Shown here piece after piece: positions 32,331-43,661 of a stretch of 64,000 nt of DNA. Both the position numbers and the translations under genes were made by a program. Position 1 is the stretch's first letter, and each line of letters opens with the position of its first letter. This stretch comes from Bemisia tabaci. Its lineage: Eukaryota; Arthropoda; Insecta; Hemiptera; Aleyrodidae. A model generated the notes under the pieces. That model was not told the DNA's origin and ran no database searches. It worked only from the letters and a program-made list of their open reading frames with translations. The stretch lies in assembly GCF_918797505.1 (NCBI RefSeq), contig NC_092797.1:51062157-51126156 (forward strand), in the 5' to 3' direction.

Positions 32331-33268
32331 CCCTTGCAAAAATTGGCGATAGGAGCTGCGTTTCAAAATATCATAGGAGTTCTTATAGCCGACTAAAGAA
32401 GGCTATTGACAATCATATAGCTGGCTGTAGAGAGCGGAGCAAATCATATAGCCGGGCTATACGAAGCTATAAAAAATTATACAATCGGGCTATAGTTCCT
32501 ATTGCCGGGCTTTACACTTTATCGCCATTGGCTATAAAAGGCTATAAAAAATTGTGTAGAAATTCGTGTGCTTCGGAAATCATTAAGTTTGATACGGAAT
32601 TGCCTTAATATTTAAAAAACATACATTATATTTTCCTTTAAAACATCTTTTTTTTCATAAATTAAAATGAGAATAATCCATACAGAGTGTGCAAAGCAAA
32701 CATTTCAAAATCATGAGTTGAAAAACGCTGACTCCGCGAGATTAAATATTGGAGCCTAACATAAAGCGGAGCGGCGGCGCACTGGCGCCTACAAACCTAA
32801 CAGGGATACTTCACGCATTGCGCAATGCGTGAAGTATCCCTGTTAGGTTTGTAGGCGCCAATGCGCGTTTCGCGCTGGCTGCCCGCCCGCCGCGCCGCAG
32901 CGTGCCACGGCGTCTGAAGCAACTATTTCACACCAGAGGTATTGCACAGTATCAAGAGAAATTGAAGGCGCTCCAACTTATTAAGAATGACAGGCATCCT
33001 TCAAAAGTACGGAGCTCTCCTCCCAAAATAAATCAAGATACTATGGCACCAAAAGAGAGCGGTAGTCCAAAAACTAACCAAGTCCTAGTATCCGTATTTT
33101 GTAACGTTTAGCACAAACTTTATCGTCTGGCTGTTGCTTAATCGCCATCGGCTATAAAAGGCTATAAGAAATTGTACAGCCGGCTACAGAAGCTATTGAA
33201 AATCTTACAGCCGGCTTTAGGTCTATGGTATTTTGGAACACAGATTCTACTGCCAATTTTTACCAGGG
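32331..33268. mobile_element. Family E element, copy 2 (938 bp)
   Basis: CCCTTGCAAAAATTGGCGATAG to TCTACTGCCAATTTTTACCAGGG, with TA on both sides. It is collinear with copy 1 over its whole length, with small changes. A perfect 76-bp palindrome is at 32784-32859. The 69-codon frame 32902-33111 also occurs in broken form in copy 1, so it belongs to the element. No transposase motif. Confidence 0.82.
32784..32859. repeat. Perfect 76-bp palindrome, no spacer
   Basis: GGCGCCTACAAACCTAACAG...CTGTTAGGTTTGTAGGCGCC: each of the 38 left-arm bases pairs exactly with the right arm, meeting at TTGCGCAA. It would form a cruciform or an RNA hairpin with no loop. Confidence 0.95.
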
Positions 33269-33757
33269 TACGCAGGCTTGAAAATCTCCGAAGTTGATAA
33301 GATGAATACGGAAGGCTCAAGACATTCTTCAAATTTCTGTAAATTTGTTCTCCAATGTGGTAGGATTGTCACACCTTGTGCGACGCCGCGTCACCGAGAC
33401 ATCTGAGCCATTTAAACGAATCCTGTCAGTTCAAGCTGACCTGACTGCAATCCTGACATTCATTATGACACCTGTCTTAAACTTTTCCCCACGGACGAAA
33501 CGTCACGATTTAAATAGCGAAAGTGGCACCAGACCAACACAGTGCGCAAGAGACGTTTCTGTAAGATTTGCAAAGCAAGAACTCGCATAATGACCCCGTA
33601 AATTGGTCGTGAACATAATCGGAGTGTTAAACCAGTGGTAAATGAACGATTATGTTTCATTTTTTTACCAAGTGTTCCAAAGAAGGTAACATTAAAACTG
33701 TTGAAATGATTCGTCTCAGGATCTTGGCCCTGTCGAACTGGCATGCGATATTTTCAC
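33269..33757. other. No gene seen
   Basis: No family or exon recognised. Confidence 0.3.
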
Positions 33758-34000
33758 GGTGAAATTCCCAAACCACGTATCTAGTTTGCCGTGTTTCAAA
33801 ATCTCCGCTCCCTTTTGATTTTTTTAAAGGAGGACAAAGCAACTTCATTCCGTGAAGTTTTCAGAGAATGTTTTCGCATGGAGAAGGAAAATCTAGGATT
33901 TTAAGTTGACGTTGAGTCGTTCTCCATACATATAAAAAATAGAGTATTACAGGAAGTTTGCAACGTCGCAAATTTAGACACGCGATTTGGGAGTTTCACC
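33758..34000. mobile_element. Family H MITE, copy 3
   Basis: GGTGAAATTCCCAAACCACGTATCT and CGCGATTTGGGAGTTTCACC are the best-kept ends of this family, with TTACAGGAAGTTTGCAACGTCGCAAA inside the right arm. 243 bp. The target duplication is unclear. Confidence 0.75.
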
Positions 34001-35218
34001 ATCAATATGGCATTGTCAATAATCAGAAATCTTGACAAACTAATCGGAAGTAGGAAACCTAGGCAAATTTCGAAGTTTTAGCCAAAAACCAACGAGAAAA
34101 ATTGAAAATTTTGGTGGAATGAAAACAGAATTTAGCTACCAAGAAGTGTTGCATTCGATACACAGATCAATCGTTGTCTGGGATGCAACCTTTTTTCGTA
34201 GTCAAATCCTGTGTAGCTCATATGGAGGGGCTGTTTGCGTCTGTTAGCCAAAAAGCTAAAATCTGCCAAGATTTTTATCCTAATCGATGCGGTATGTTGC
34301 ACACTAGTTCGACAATGTGTAATGACAAATCACCCTGTAAATTTAAATTTTTCATTTATTATTTCGTAATTTAATGCTGCATCAATTTTGTGTTTCTTTA
34401 TTATCTCGAAGTCGTTGTACAAATGTTCCGTGTTGAGGAAAATAGATAAGTTGTAATGTCTCACGGTCGCCTTCGCGAAATGCCTCTTACGTTTACAAAC
34501 ATTTTCAAACAACCCTCCTGCAAAGAAAAACTTCATAAAAATCAATGTCATAAATTCTTTCCATCCCCTGATACTCTACTATTTCAAGGGCAAATTTTTT
34601 AATGAAAAACTTGAGTTTTCTTTCATTTGCCCCAAAGTTTTTTAATTAAACATCGATGTCCAGAGTCAGAATAAGATTTTTTTTCTCATTCTTGAACTAT
34701 CCTTAAGCTTCGAGACAGTGTAAACCGCGGACTTTGAAAACAAAATAGTTCGAAAATAGGCGTCAGACAGCAGAAAAAAAGAATTCCCCAGTATGTCGCA
34801 ACAATTCTTTGAAGAATTTTCTGATTTTCTCGGTGATTTATCGTTGGCTGATGTGTCCTGAGGTTTTCAGATCCCAGACGCTGTGTCGCAAACCCTCCTC
34901 CATTTAAGAGAGATGATCCAATTACCGCGGTAAAAACTTCTATTGTTCTCCTTACGTTACAAATCCAATTAATTACAAACGACTTGGGCGTTAGCTCTGA
35001 TAATTGGAGATCGGGAAATTAATCGAAAAGATGTGCAAAGGAAGCACGTTCACGGGAAAATTAGCGCAAATCGAGAAAGTGAAACGTGGTTGTCGCAGTT
35101 AGAGGATAAATCGCCAGATTCAATGATCCAAAGGGACGAAAATTTATTTTTCATTTAAGTTTGACTAACCGAATCAAGAATATGAAATCATAGCACGTGC
35201 TACCTAGAGATCGATCCG
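34001..35218. other. No gene seen
   Basis: AT-rich unique sequence. No convincing exon. Confidence 0.3.
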
Positions 35219-35703
35219 TCAAAGGAGGAGGAGGAGAAGAAGAAGGAGAAGAAGAAGGAGAAGAAGAAGAAGAAGAAGAAGTAGAAGAAGAAGAAGAGAA
35301 TGGGAAGGAGGAGGAGAAGAAGGAGAAGAATAGCAATGAGAAGGAGGAGGAGGAGGAGAAGGAGAAGAATATGAATGAGGAGGAGGAGGAGAAGAAGAAT
35401 ATGAATGAGGAGGAGGAGAAGAAGAAGAATAGGAATGAGGATGAGGTGAAGAAGCAGAAGAAGAAGAAGAAGAAGAAGAAGAAGAAGAATATGAATGAGG
35501 AGAAAAAGAAGAAGAAATAGAAATGAATGAGGAGGAGAAGAAGCAGGAGGAGGAGGAGAAGAAAAACAACAAGAAGAAGAGGAGGAGGGCGGAAAACAAG
35601 AGGAAGAAGAGGAGGAAGGGGAAAAATAAGAGGAAGAAGAAGGAGAGGGAGGTGAAGAAAATAAGGATAAGAAGAGAAAAATGAAGAATAAGAAAGATAA
35701 GTA
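35219..35703 (+). repeat. Purine-only microsatellite (GAGGAGAAGAA)n, about 485 bp
   Basis: Apart from scattered T (mostly in AATATGAATGAG blocks) the plus strand is only A and G. It reads as Glu/Lys-rich in one direction and Ser/Leu/Phe-rich in the other, so frames of 107-185 codons are artefacts. Such mirror-rich tracts can form triplex (H) DNA. Confidence 0.92.
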
Positions 35704-35973
35704 AATAATAAAATAAACTCTCAGATCGAGTAATTTCGTCAATGTTCAAGTTTCGATGGGCAACGTTATCGAACATCCGGTCGATTTGATTCGCAAATCA
35801 TCTTGCTCGAGCGAGCGGATTAAGTCGTTTTTCGACGTTGTGACAGGAGCTATCCGGGTATTGTAGTCTGAGACAACGCATTTTAACCAGGTTTCTTCTC
35901 GTATTCCTAGATAGTCACACCGAATCAACTCAATCTTGTTCGAATTAGCAAATGACAACTTACGTGAAAAGAA

Positions 35974-36180
35974 ATGTTCGTTATAACATCTCGTGGTGGG
36001 TATTCGAATGATCTGTTCAAAGTCTTGTCACAGCGGATAAAAATGGTATCAAAAATTGTATTGAGAGCATCGAGAAGTCTGATATTGACGCCTATCTTTA
36101 CATACTATGTAGGAAATATGCGCATTTTTAAGATTCCCATATCAAAAAGTTTATTGCAACAAAGACAGTGTTTAAAATGG
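35974..36180 (+). CDS. Weak exon candidate ending at a strong donor
   Basis: An open frame from ATG 35974 runs to a near-consensus donor (AAAATGG|GTAAGTATG, from 36181). Its last part reads SLILTPIFTYYVG, RIFKIPISKS and CLKW, a spacing of Pro, Ile-Pro and Trp that recalls the N-terminus of insect gustatory receptors before the first membrane segment. The resemblance is by eye only, and the next exon was not found. Confidence 0.2.
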
Positions 36181-36586
36181 GTAAGTATGAGTGTATCACT
36201 GTAGTTTTTCAACGCAAAACTCATTGTCAGGATGGCCTCCGTCATGAAACACAGTTTTTATACTAAAATAAAAACAATAAAAAACAAACGATATCTTTTC
36301 TTTCCTGCTTTTCAAGTCAAAATTAATTGGTCGAAGTCATTTTGTTTTTATTTTTGAATCTGTGTTACATGAAGTCGATCATTTTCAGTCACTGTTTCTT
36401 TTTCTTTTTCAAATCAAATGTCATACATTTCTGTGATGTTCCATTTGCTTTTGATGCAAAAAATGCTCAGTATTCAAGTAGCGCAGGTATTGAAACAGTT
36501 TGGAAATTAAATAGAAACAAATTCAATTCCATAGTAATTTTTACATCTCACAAAACACGCAAGATGAATGGGTGTTTTCCGAAAAG
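36181..36586. other. No gene called
   Basis: Contains a hydrophobic open frame (36327-36590) with an acceptor-like ATTTTCAG at 36380-36387, but its phase does not fit the preceding candidate exon. Confidence 0.25.
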
Positions 36587-36860
36587 GTAACTATTCGCGC
36601 TTCCCGGTAGATATATTGCGTATGTAGCAAAATTAAAAGCGGATTGGCGACACCTCTTGGGTCAACAACATAGTTTGTTGGTTCTACTAAGGCGTATAAA
36701 GCCAAAATTGTGCGTTTTTCGAATAGATAACTATTCGCGCTCTCGGGTAAGTTTGTTGCTTTTGCGGCAAAATTGAAGGCGAACTTCAGAAGAGCGATAT
36801 CTGTCCATAAGTTTACGCATGCTTATTTGGTTCTATCAAGTTTATAGAGCGAGAATAGTA
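36587..36860. repeat. Family G tandem repeats, ~140-bp units
   Basis: Two units start with AACTATTCGCGCT (36592 and 36729) followed by TTTGTTGC-TTTGCGGCAAAATTGAAGGCGAACTTC, and the second ends GGTTCTATCAAGTTTATAGAGCGAGAATA. The same units recur three times at 56038-56385. Confidence 0.75.
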
Positions 36861-36952
36861 GCTAGCTACTTAACCCAATTTTTTTTCACTCGATACCTAG
36901 TTTGGCCTACTAATTTAATCCAAGTCATACTTTGGCCGTGTTGCTCACGTCG

Positions 36953-37480
36953 CCCTTTGAGCCCCGCTATAAATAAGATAAACGGAACCGACACAACATG
37001 GAAAATAGAGTAAGAGAAAGGACTCGCTTTGATGACGGCGCAAAGATACAACTATTCGTGCTTGATGGATGTCCGTGTTGTATCTGCAAAATTGAAGGCG
37101 CGATGCGTGAACTCGCAATGCTCCGCTTTATGCCGTCAATGAGGTATCGCTTGGATTCGAAAGAAAAGGTAAAACAAAGGTACGATTACATCTTTCCTAT
37201 CTTCGGCTGTTTTCTAACGCAGCCCTTGAAGTACCACTACAAATAAGACAGACGGAACCAACACAACATGGGAAAAGAGCAAGGGAAAGGTCGTCTGTTG
37301 ATGACGGCGCAAGGATACAACTATTCGTGCTTGATGGATGTCCGTGTTGCATCTGCAAAATTGAAGGCGCTACGGCGCGAGACGTGAGCTCACGATGCTC
37401 CGCTCTATGCTGCCAACGAATTGTCGCTCTGATTCGGGAGAAAACTTATAAAAACCAGACCCAAAAACGTCTCTCCTATC
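36953..37480 (+). repeat. Family G tandem repeats, ~270-bp units
   Basis: Two units start near 36953 and 37224 and share AAATAAGA-A-ACGGAACC-ACACAACATGG, CAACTATTCGTGCTTGATGG and TGTCCGTGTTG-ATCTGCAAAATTGAAGGCG. They are about 85-90% identical. The start of the window is an inverted relative. Confidence 0.8.
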
Positions 37481-37971
37481 CTCGGTTGTGTCGATATTTA
37501 ATTTTGTACTTTTAAGCGCTCAGCCGATAGGCGGCGCTTTTTGATTTCGATTTGCCACTAGAGCTCTAGTATAGTAGGGCGCTCAAGCGATCAAATGGCG
37601 CACCAACTCATCGATGCACGAAACGCCATTTTTACTTTTTTTTTTTTTGATTACCTCATTATGCCTCTGTGAATACGATTAAATGCAAATTAGCGTAAGA
37701 AATAAATAACAGTCCTAAAACTCTCTTTGCTATGCGGTTTATAGTTATCGTATAATTACTTCTGAAAGTTCAAGATTCGCGTTCTGTTTTCCGAAAACTT
37801 TTCCACCGGTGATAACCTTATTCGGACACCTTAGTAGAATTCGCCTACATCTAGGTTATGTGTCTTTGACCTAGGTACTGGAGAGTATTGCCATCCTTTT
37901 GCCTTTTGCCCTTCTCTGATTGGTTCATGAGTTTTGGCGTCTTTGGCCCTCTTCTGGCTTAATAGACCGTA
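37481..37971. other. No gene seen
   Basis: No exon or known family. Confidence 0.3.
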
Positions 37972-38241
37972 TTCGATACGGGTTCAATGTATCGTTTGGT
38001 TCAAAACAATTGAACATAACCTCAAACCAAACTGTAAGGATTTAAGTTGGAAAAGCTGAAAATGAGAAATTTTCCGACCATTTCCCTTAGAATTGGCATT
38101 TGGTACTCAAAAGAATAAAAAATCTGTTACAAAAGACCCGTTCTTTCAGATTTCTGAATTTATTTTTGAGGCTATGTTTATGTTTTGAACCAATCGATAT
38201 CGATACAATCTCACCCGTTTGATGTATCGAATACGATCTAT
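37972..38241 (-). mobile_element. Family P element, copy 2, inverted
   Basis: ATAGACCGTATTCGATACGG to TTGATGTATCGAATACGATCTAT. The interior is the reverse complement of copy 1 (10578-10863), including ATTTAAGTTGGAAAAGCTGA. Confidence 0.72.
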
Positions 38242-39209
38242 AAGATCAATGTTCATTTTCTGTAGGTACATAGCCGCGATTCAGATTCAGATGACACTAC
38301 TCTCCCGTATTTGCTTCTCGCGTCTCGCTTACTCCTTTGTGTTTTCATATTTCGTCCATCTCCCTCCATCCATAATTAATTCCATAATCCATCCGCCTCG
38401 TTTAAGATTGTGTTGTGAAATTTAAGATTGTGAAATTGTCTGAAATTTGAAGCATAATATTTTGGAATTATTCAACGTATGTGTGTCTTGTCTTCAGACT
38501 CGTTCTGCCCACCTCGTGAAGTTTGTGAAAGTTTCTGAAGTATAATGCTGTGAAATTATTTGACCAATTATCATGCTACCTCAGAGACTGTTTTAGTGTT
38601 TTTGGGTTAATTAAAGTATGTCAGGTAGGAGATCTGCCATTTGCGATACATGCAAAATGCTTCATTATACTAGTGTACCACAGTTGTTCTCAAGCACCAA
38701 TTACAACACGGTTTGCATTTTTATGCTGAATAGCATAGATAAACGACTGGAGCATTTTGCGCAGCTCAAGCGCAGGGATTTGTACCTTCGTAATTGTCAC
38801 CACCTCATCGCTGCAAATTATGAAAAGGACCGCTCGAGTGTATCCTTGATCATAGAATATCTGTTATTCTCAAAGCGATGTCGTCATCACATCCCTGTCA
38901 GTTCACAACTTCTAATTATTGAGTTTAACTAGGTGTCAAAAAATCTGAGATATCTGAAGTAGCAGAAAATTGTGTACTTTCAAAGTCTAAGATTTTTTGC
39001 GGCACCGACAGTTTCATAAATCTTCCTTATAACACTCTACTCTGAAACCGCTACATTCTACCTCTCACATTGCTCCATAACAAAGGTATGTGTTAGCCTC
39101 TTATTTGTACTAAAAATTCTAGGTTTCATGACTCATTTACTCATTCACTCTCTGGTGAATTTGGTTCCGTCAGATTCATTGCAAGACACCTTATGTGTTA
39201 TCTCCGCAG
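38242..39209. other. No gene called; 104-codon frame at 38618-38932
   Basis: The frame includes FMLNSIDKRLEHFAQLKRRD and LRNCHHLIAANYEK, a spacing that loosely recalls the loop between membrane segments 4 and 5 of insect gustatory receptors. It lies just upstream of the two receptor-like exons. No splice pair of matching phase was found. Confidence 0.2.
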
Positions 39210-39284
39210 ACCTAACACAGACATTTGAACGCTCAATGAGAGCAAAATTCCAACTGGCCTGTTGTCTACTTTTCAGTAAAGAGG
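39210..39284 (+). CDS. Candidate exon, gustatory-receptor-like C-terminal region (exon n-1)
   Basis: A good acceptor (GTTATCTCCGCAG) opens 75 bases that end at AAAGAGG|GTAAAT. Only one frame is open (incoming phase 1, outgoing phase 1): LTQTFERSMRAKFQLACCLL, then FSKE. The FQLACCLLF stretch resembles the conserved segment before the last membrane helix of insect gustatory receptors (often ACGFF). Its phase matches the exon at 39968. The resemblance was judged by eye. Confidence 0.22.
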
Positions 39285-39967
39285 GTAAATAACCTTCCTT
39301 AAGGACTCGCTTTGAGACGATAAAACAAGGTTTCTCCATTACTTACCGTAAGACGATAATAAGTGTTCCACCAGACTATGTAGGAGATGAGGTTGAAAGT
39401 TACATCACCTCCATGTGTGAGGAAGTTTTCTTACCTACAACCTGATTTTATGACTTACAATAACAAAAGATACTGCTTTCGCCTGGCATTTTTTCATGCG
39501 TCGCATCGTCTAATAAACGGGGACCTACATTTACTTGATTCCATGAATAGGTAAAATGGCAGAGAGAATTTCGTCGAATGATCACTACGGCCATCTCTCA
39601 TCCAGTTGGAGAACTTTTACTTACCTTTGATTAAAAAATTCATGAACCATAGAGTTTTTGGAAATTGAGTACACAATATTATTGTGAAAGATTTTTGAGG
39701 TTGAGTCTTTGTTTACATTCTCAAAGTATCAAAAGTTCTACAGTTTCATCGTGTTTCCTCCTAACTTTGTCAGCTTATGAGCAATGGCTCCTAATTTACT
39801 CAACTCCTCAGCAGGCCAAAACTCTATACCTCTACAGATACATATGAGAATCATGCGTTTCAACGAAACCTACGAGTCCTCTTATCATCACTCAGGAACC
39901 ACCGATCTTTTCTGCAGGTGTCATGGACCATTCATGACAAATACTGTTGCAACCACCCTTATCCTAG

Positions 39968-40020
39968 GTACATATTTATGCATAGTAATTCTAGTGATCA
40001 GCTCCATACTCACAATGTAA
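39968..40020 (+). CDS. Candidate terminal exon, gustatory-receptor-like TM7
   Basis: The acceptor CCACCCTTATCCTAG is followed by GT, 16 codons and TAA. Joined to the preceding candidate (one base, G) the codon becomes GGT and the tail reads GTYLCIVILVISSILTM. Insect gustatory receptors keep a Thr-Tyr plus hydrophobic run in TM7 in a short last exon. The usual QF is missing. An acceptor 58 bases upstream (TTTTCTGCAG) is an alternative. Confidence 0.22.
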
Positions 40021-40042
40021 TTTCTGTAAAATACAGTTGGAC

Positions 40043-40285
40043 GGTGGAATTACCAGACCCCGTATCTCGGTTTGCGACGTTGTAGACTTCCTTTCATACT
40101 TTCTTCTTTACACGGAAAACCAACCAACATCAATTTATAAAAACTTCTGCAATTTTTCTTCTCTGTGCAAAGAAAACTCTGTGAAAACCAAGGAGGAAAA
40201 ATGATTTGTTCTCTGTCAAAAGAATAAAATGGGAGCGGAGATTTTTAAGCACCGCAAACGAGATACATGGTCTGCTAGTTTCACT
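40043..40285. mobile_element. Family H MITE, copy 4
   Basis: GGTGGAATTACCAGACCCCGTATCTCGGTTTGCGACGTTG to CGCAAACGAGATACATGGTCTGCTAGTTTCACT. GTTGGAC precedes it and GTTGACT follows, an imperfect duplication. The 94-codon frame that starts inside it ends beyond a strong donor (CAGAAC|GTAAGTTAC at 40438), which I do not assign. Confidence 0.7.
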
Positions 40286-43175
40286 GTTGACTTGTTACGA
40301 TATACCTATACCTACAATATCCCTATAGATTACATTGAAGATATTACTGTCCCTGTAACAGTGACTGATTCGAATGTTATCACAGTAGAGGGTTTCAGAT
40401 ATTTGGGCCAGCATGGTTTATTAATTACACAGAACGTAAGTTACCTTTATAAATTAAGGCGTAGAGGCAACTTCTGCCTTTGGTTGGCCAGAAATTTCTG
40501 TAAACGCATTTAAATTCCTAAAATTTATGAGAAATTCCGAATCTACTAAATGAAAGCAAGGATTTCAGGAGAACATGATTAACAATTTGCTGTCAGAAGG
40601 AAAACTGCGGAAGGAAAGTGGGAAAGATTTTTCACTAAGGCTCAACATAATATGAGGAGGAAAAAATGAATGTAATTTCCGTTTACCCTGGTTATAATTC
40701 TGGTATTGCAAGAATTCTCTTTCTCTATTTACGTAATTACGTATTAGATTATTGTATTGTATGAAATCCTGTTATCACGAAGACAGAGTATCATAGAGCA
40801 TAAACAATAAACATAGGAAAGGTTGTGTCTGATCATGAGTCATTAGAAGGTTTTAGCGTAGTGTGCTGCAACCTAGCGGACACATGGTGCCTTCGATTCG
40901 CGAAAAGTTACCTTCAGTACTCACAATCAGTTGCGGTTGATTGATTTCGTTTATTGTCTCATCATTTACCTATTAATATTTATATTTCGTTCATTTATTT
41001 ACCTATAATATTTTTTACGTGTCCAATTAGGGCATCATTAAAACAATTAATTTGGCCTCGTTAAGTGATACGTTCATCTTTGATACATTTTCTTCAAATG
41101 ATCTAGAAAAGTTATTTTTTTGGAGCCGTAATAGTTTTCTCTGTTTTTATGAGAAATCGAGGATTTTTTATGTATTAATATTTCGGTACTTAAGTAATGG
41201 ATCATTATTTTTCTTATGGATCTTGGATTTTTTTTTCGGGGGGGGGGGGGAGGAAGCACAATTTTAGATGTTTTAATTATTGCAAATTTTAACATACTCA
41301 GTTAATAGGTAGTAAATTAAATCTGGGACTCATTAAAATTGCGCTCACCGCTGAGCGCTTCTCTAATACCCACGTATTAGAACTTTCCCGCTTGTTTTCA
41401 ATTTGATGTCTTATTTTTTCAAAGGTGTATTTGTAGACCTACATCTCAGTTTGGATGTACCAGCCCTATAGAACCTGCGAAGTCGTGTTACAGCGATCCT
41501 TGGGTCAATTTGATCCGGCTTGGGCATCTAAGAGTTACATCCCATTATTTGGCAAAATCTCAGCACCTATACCATTGCTTATAACTGGACGAAGTAAACT
41601 ATTGGTTCATAGAGAAGAAAACTATTGGACTAACTTTATAAGGGGACAGTGAAAATTTGAATTAAACAAAATTGGATAAAATGTCTCGCCACCGCCAATA
41701 GCGTGTGTATTAGGAATATACCTGTTCGCTCAGTTTCCATTCAACAGTATATACCACTCGCAACTTTTGTTTTCAGACAGAGAGTTATTCGTCGAAGTCT
41801 TAAATTCTGATTCTTAACCAAATTCCTCGTAGATGTTCACAATAACGCCACCTCTTAGGCATATCTCAATTTGCGCATGAGCCCCAAACAGCATGGATCT
41901 TTATGTAAAACAGGTCTCACGTGGCAATTGAGATACGCCCACGCCCCCACTTCAGGAGGCGACGATGTGAGGAGTTGTGATGGTGAATAAAAAGCTGGCG
42001 TGAAAAGTTACATCATCACCAAAGTATCGATCATCAAAATCACATTTGTGGAAAACTTGGAAACCTATCTACCCACAACTGAAGAAAAAATGAAAGATTA
42101 GAAGGGGATTTGACGGCTCAGACACACTGGACCAATCATCAGCGTCTGAACGACCGGGCTGATTCAATGACAGCTCAAGTTCAACGACACTGATTATTGT
42201 TATGACACCAGGACACGAAAGAGGCCCGCAATTATCAAACAGACCGTCGGGACGCCATCGATGCGACGAGTTCAAGACCCGGGCGATTGTTTGAAGAAAA
42301 AATACAATTACACGTGAGACATCGCGGCTCTTAAGTGGCTGGAAAAGACGGGTGGGGGGCATCGGTGACTTTCGGGCCCTAATCGGTTAATGTTGGATGA
42401 CGTGAAGCCATATTATATGTACGTTGGTCTATCTGTCTGATCTAGCCCGGTTGCCATAATTTTGGGATTGTCCCGTATCAACTCATATTACTAATTTGAG
42501 AATTTCGTATGATATGACAACCATGAAGTGCGATGAACCTGTAATTAGTGGTGGAAAACAAGGGGTAAAAATAAAAATCGCCGCTCACAATGTTTTCTGG
42601 ATTCCTATAAGAACATGGAAGATTAATATCGTAATTTAAGTAATCGCTTCTTTCTCGGAAGTGCTCGTTTGAACTGCGAATCTTAAGCTGCCTGAGCTTC
42701 AGTTCGGTCCAATATTTTGGGCGTTTTTTTTCTGCCGGAAAGGTTATATTAAACGCAGCTCAAAGGAGCGACAGTGATACCAATGTCTGAATTTTGAGGA
42801 TTTCAAGTACAGAAAAAGGCTAGTGTTAGACAAGACAGCCGTTAGTGCTATCTTCTGCATGATCTTGTGGTTGCATTTTGGACACACAGCAAACAAATTT
42901 TCATGTTAGATTTTGGCAGGATAAGGCGCCATTTTACTTAAAAGCTCTGCTACCGTTTCCTTTCTGGCGGAATAATGCTCCTTACGGCTGTTTTGTCTTG
43001 AAGTGCTCGTTTGTGCGTTTTTTCGCACTTACGGCTTCCTCATATTTGTCTCATTGTTATACAAAGAAGATGAAATTCGCTATTCTGGCGGTATCGGCGA
43101 TTTCTTTTAAATGTGATTAGACGGAATGGAATAGAAAATGGATAGAAACTCGATTCCGAAAATTTCAAAGGCACG
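40286..43175. other. Long stretch with no gene seen
   Basis: AT-rich, with a G run at 41240-41251. A family T fragment lies at 41840-41945 (GGCATATCTCAATTTGCGCATGAGC... inverted GGCAATTGAGATACGCC). The frame 41455-41652 (including GQFDPAWASKSYIPLFGKIS) looks more protein-like than most but has no splice support. Confidence 0.3.
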
Positions 43176-43661
43176 CTGCCCTGGAGGAACGCCGTATGAA
43201 CCTTCAGGCGTTATCACATTTCCTTTGATAAAACACGAATTGCCTGGTGAACTTATGAATGTTTCCCCCCCCCCCCCCCGATTTTTCAGATAATTGTTTT
43301 CGCAATTTTATTTGAAGTTCCTGAAAATTTTAAAGAAAAATACTCATAATTTTCCTCAAAAATGTGCATTTTTATCGGAGGGAATTTGGCAACTCTTGGA
43401 TATTCATACGGCGTATTTCCTTCACAGGAAAAAAAACATATCGGATCTAGAGTCTACACTCTTGAAAACATCGACAAGAAAAAATACTCTTGATTCAATC
43501 AAATTTTTGCTTAAATCCAAAGGAAATCCGCTCAAATTAAGAGGATTTGTTCTTGATTTACGCAAAAATCCGATTGAATCAAGAGTATTTTTTCTTGTCG
43601 CCGTTTTTAAGAGTTTGGACTCTAGATCCAATGTGTTTTTTTTCCAGTGTCAGCACGGCAG
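43176..43661. mobile_element. Family B MITE, copy 6, interrupted by family A
   Basis: CTGCCCTGGAGGAACGCCGTATG to CATACGGCGTATTTCCTT, then the A copy, then AGCACGGCAG. Flanks are CACG and TACG. A C run of 14 lies at 43266-43279. Removing the insert restores the terminal CCTTAGCACGGCAG. Confidence 0.78.
43423..43649 (+). mobile_element. Family A MITE, copy 4, nested in family B
   Basis: CACAGGAAAAAAAAC to TTTTTTTTCCAGTG, flanked by TT and TC. The host sequence closes perfectly if this copy and one dinucleotide are removed, which confirms its boundaries. Confidence 0.88.

Noticed and set aside
35197..35776. Frames of 107-185 codons rich in Glu/Lys or Ser/Leu/Phe
   Set aside because: They are readings of the purine microsatellite on both strands and have no other signals.
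40229..40513. 94-codon frame with a strong donor inside (CAGAAC|GTAAGTTAC)
   Set aside because: The frame starts within family H copy 4 and no acceptor fits well. The donor alone is not enough to call an exon.
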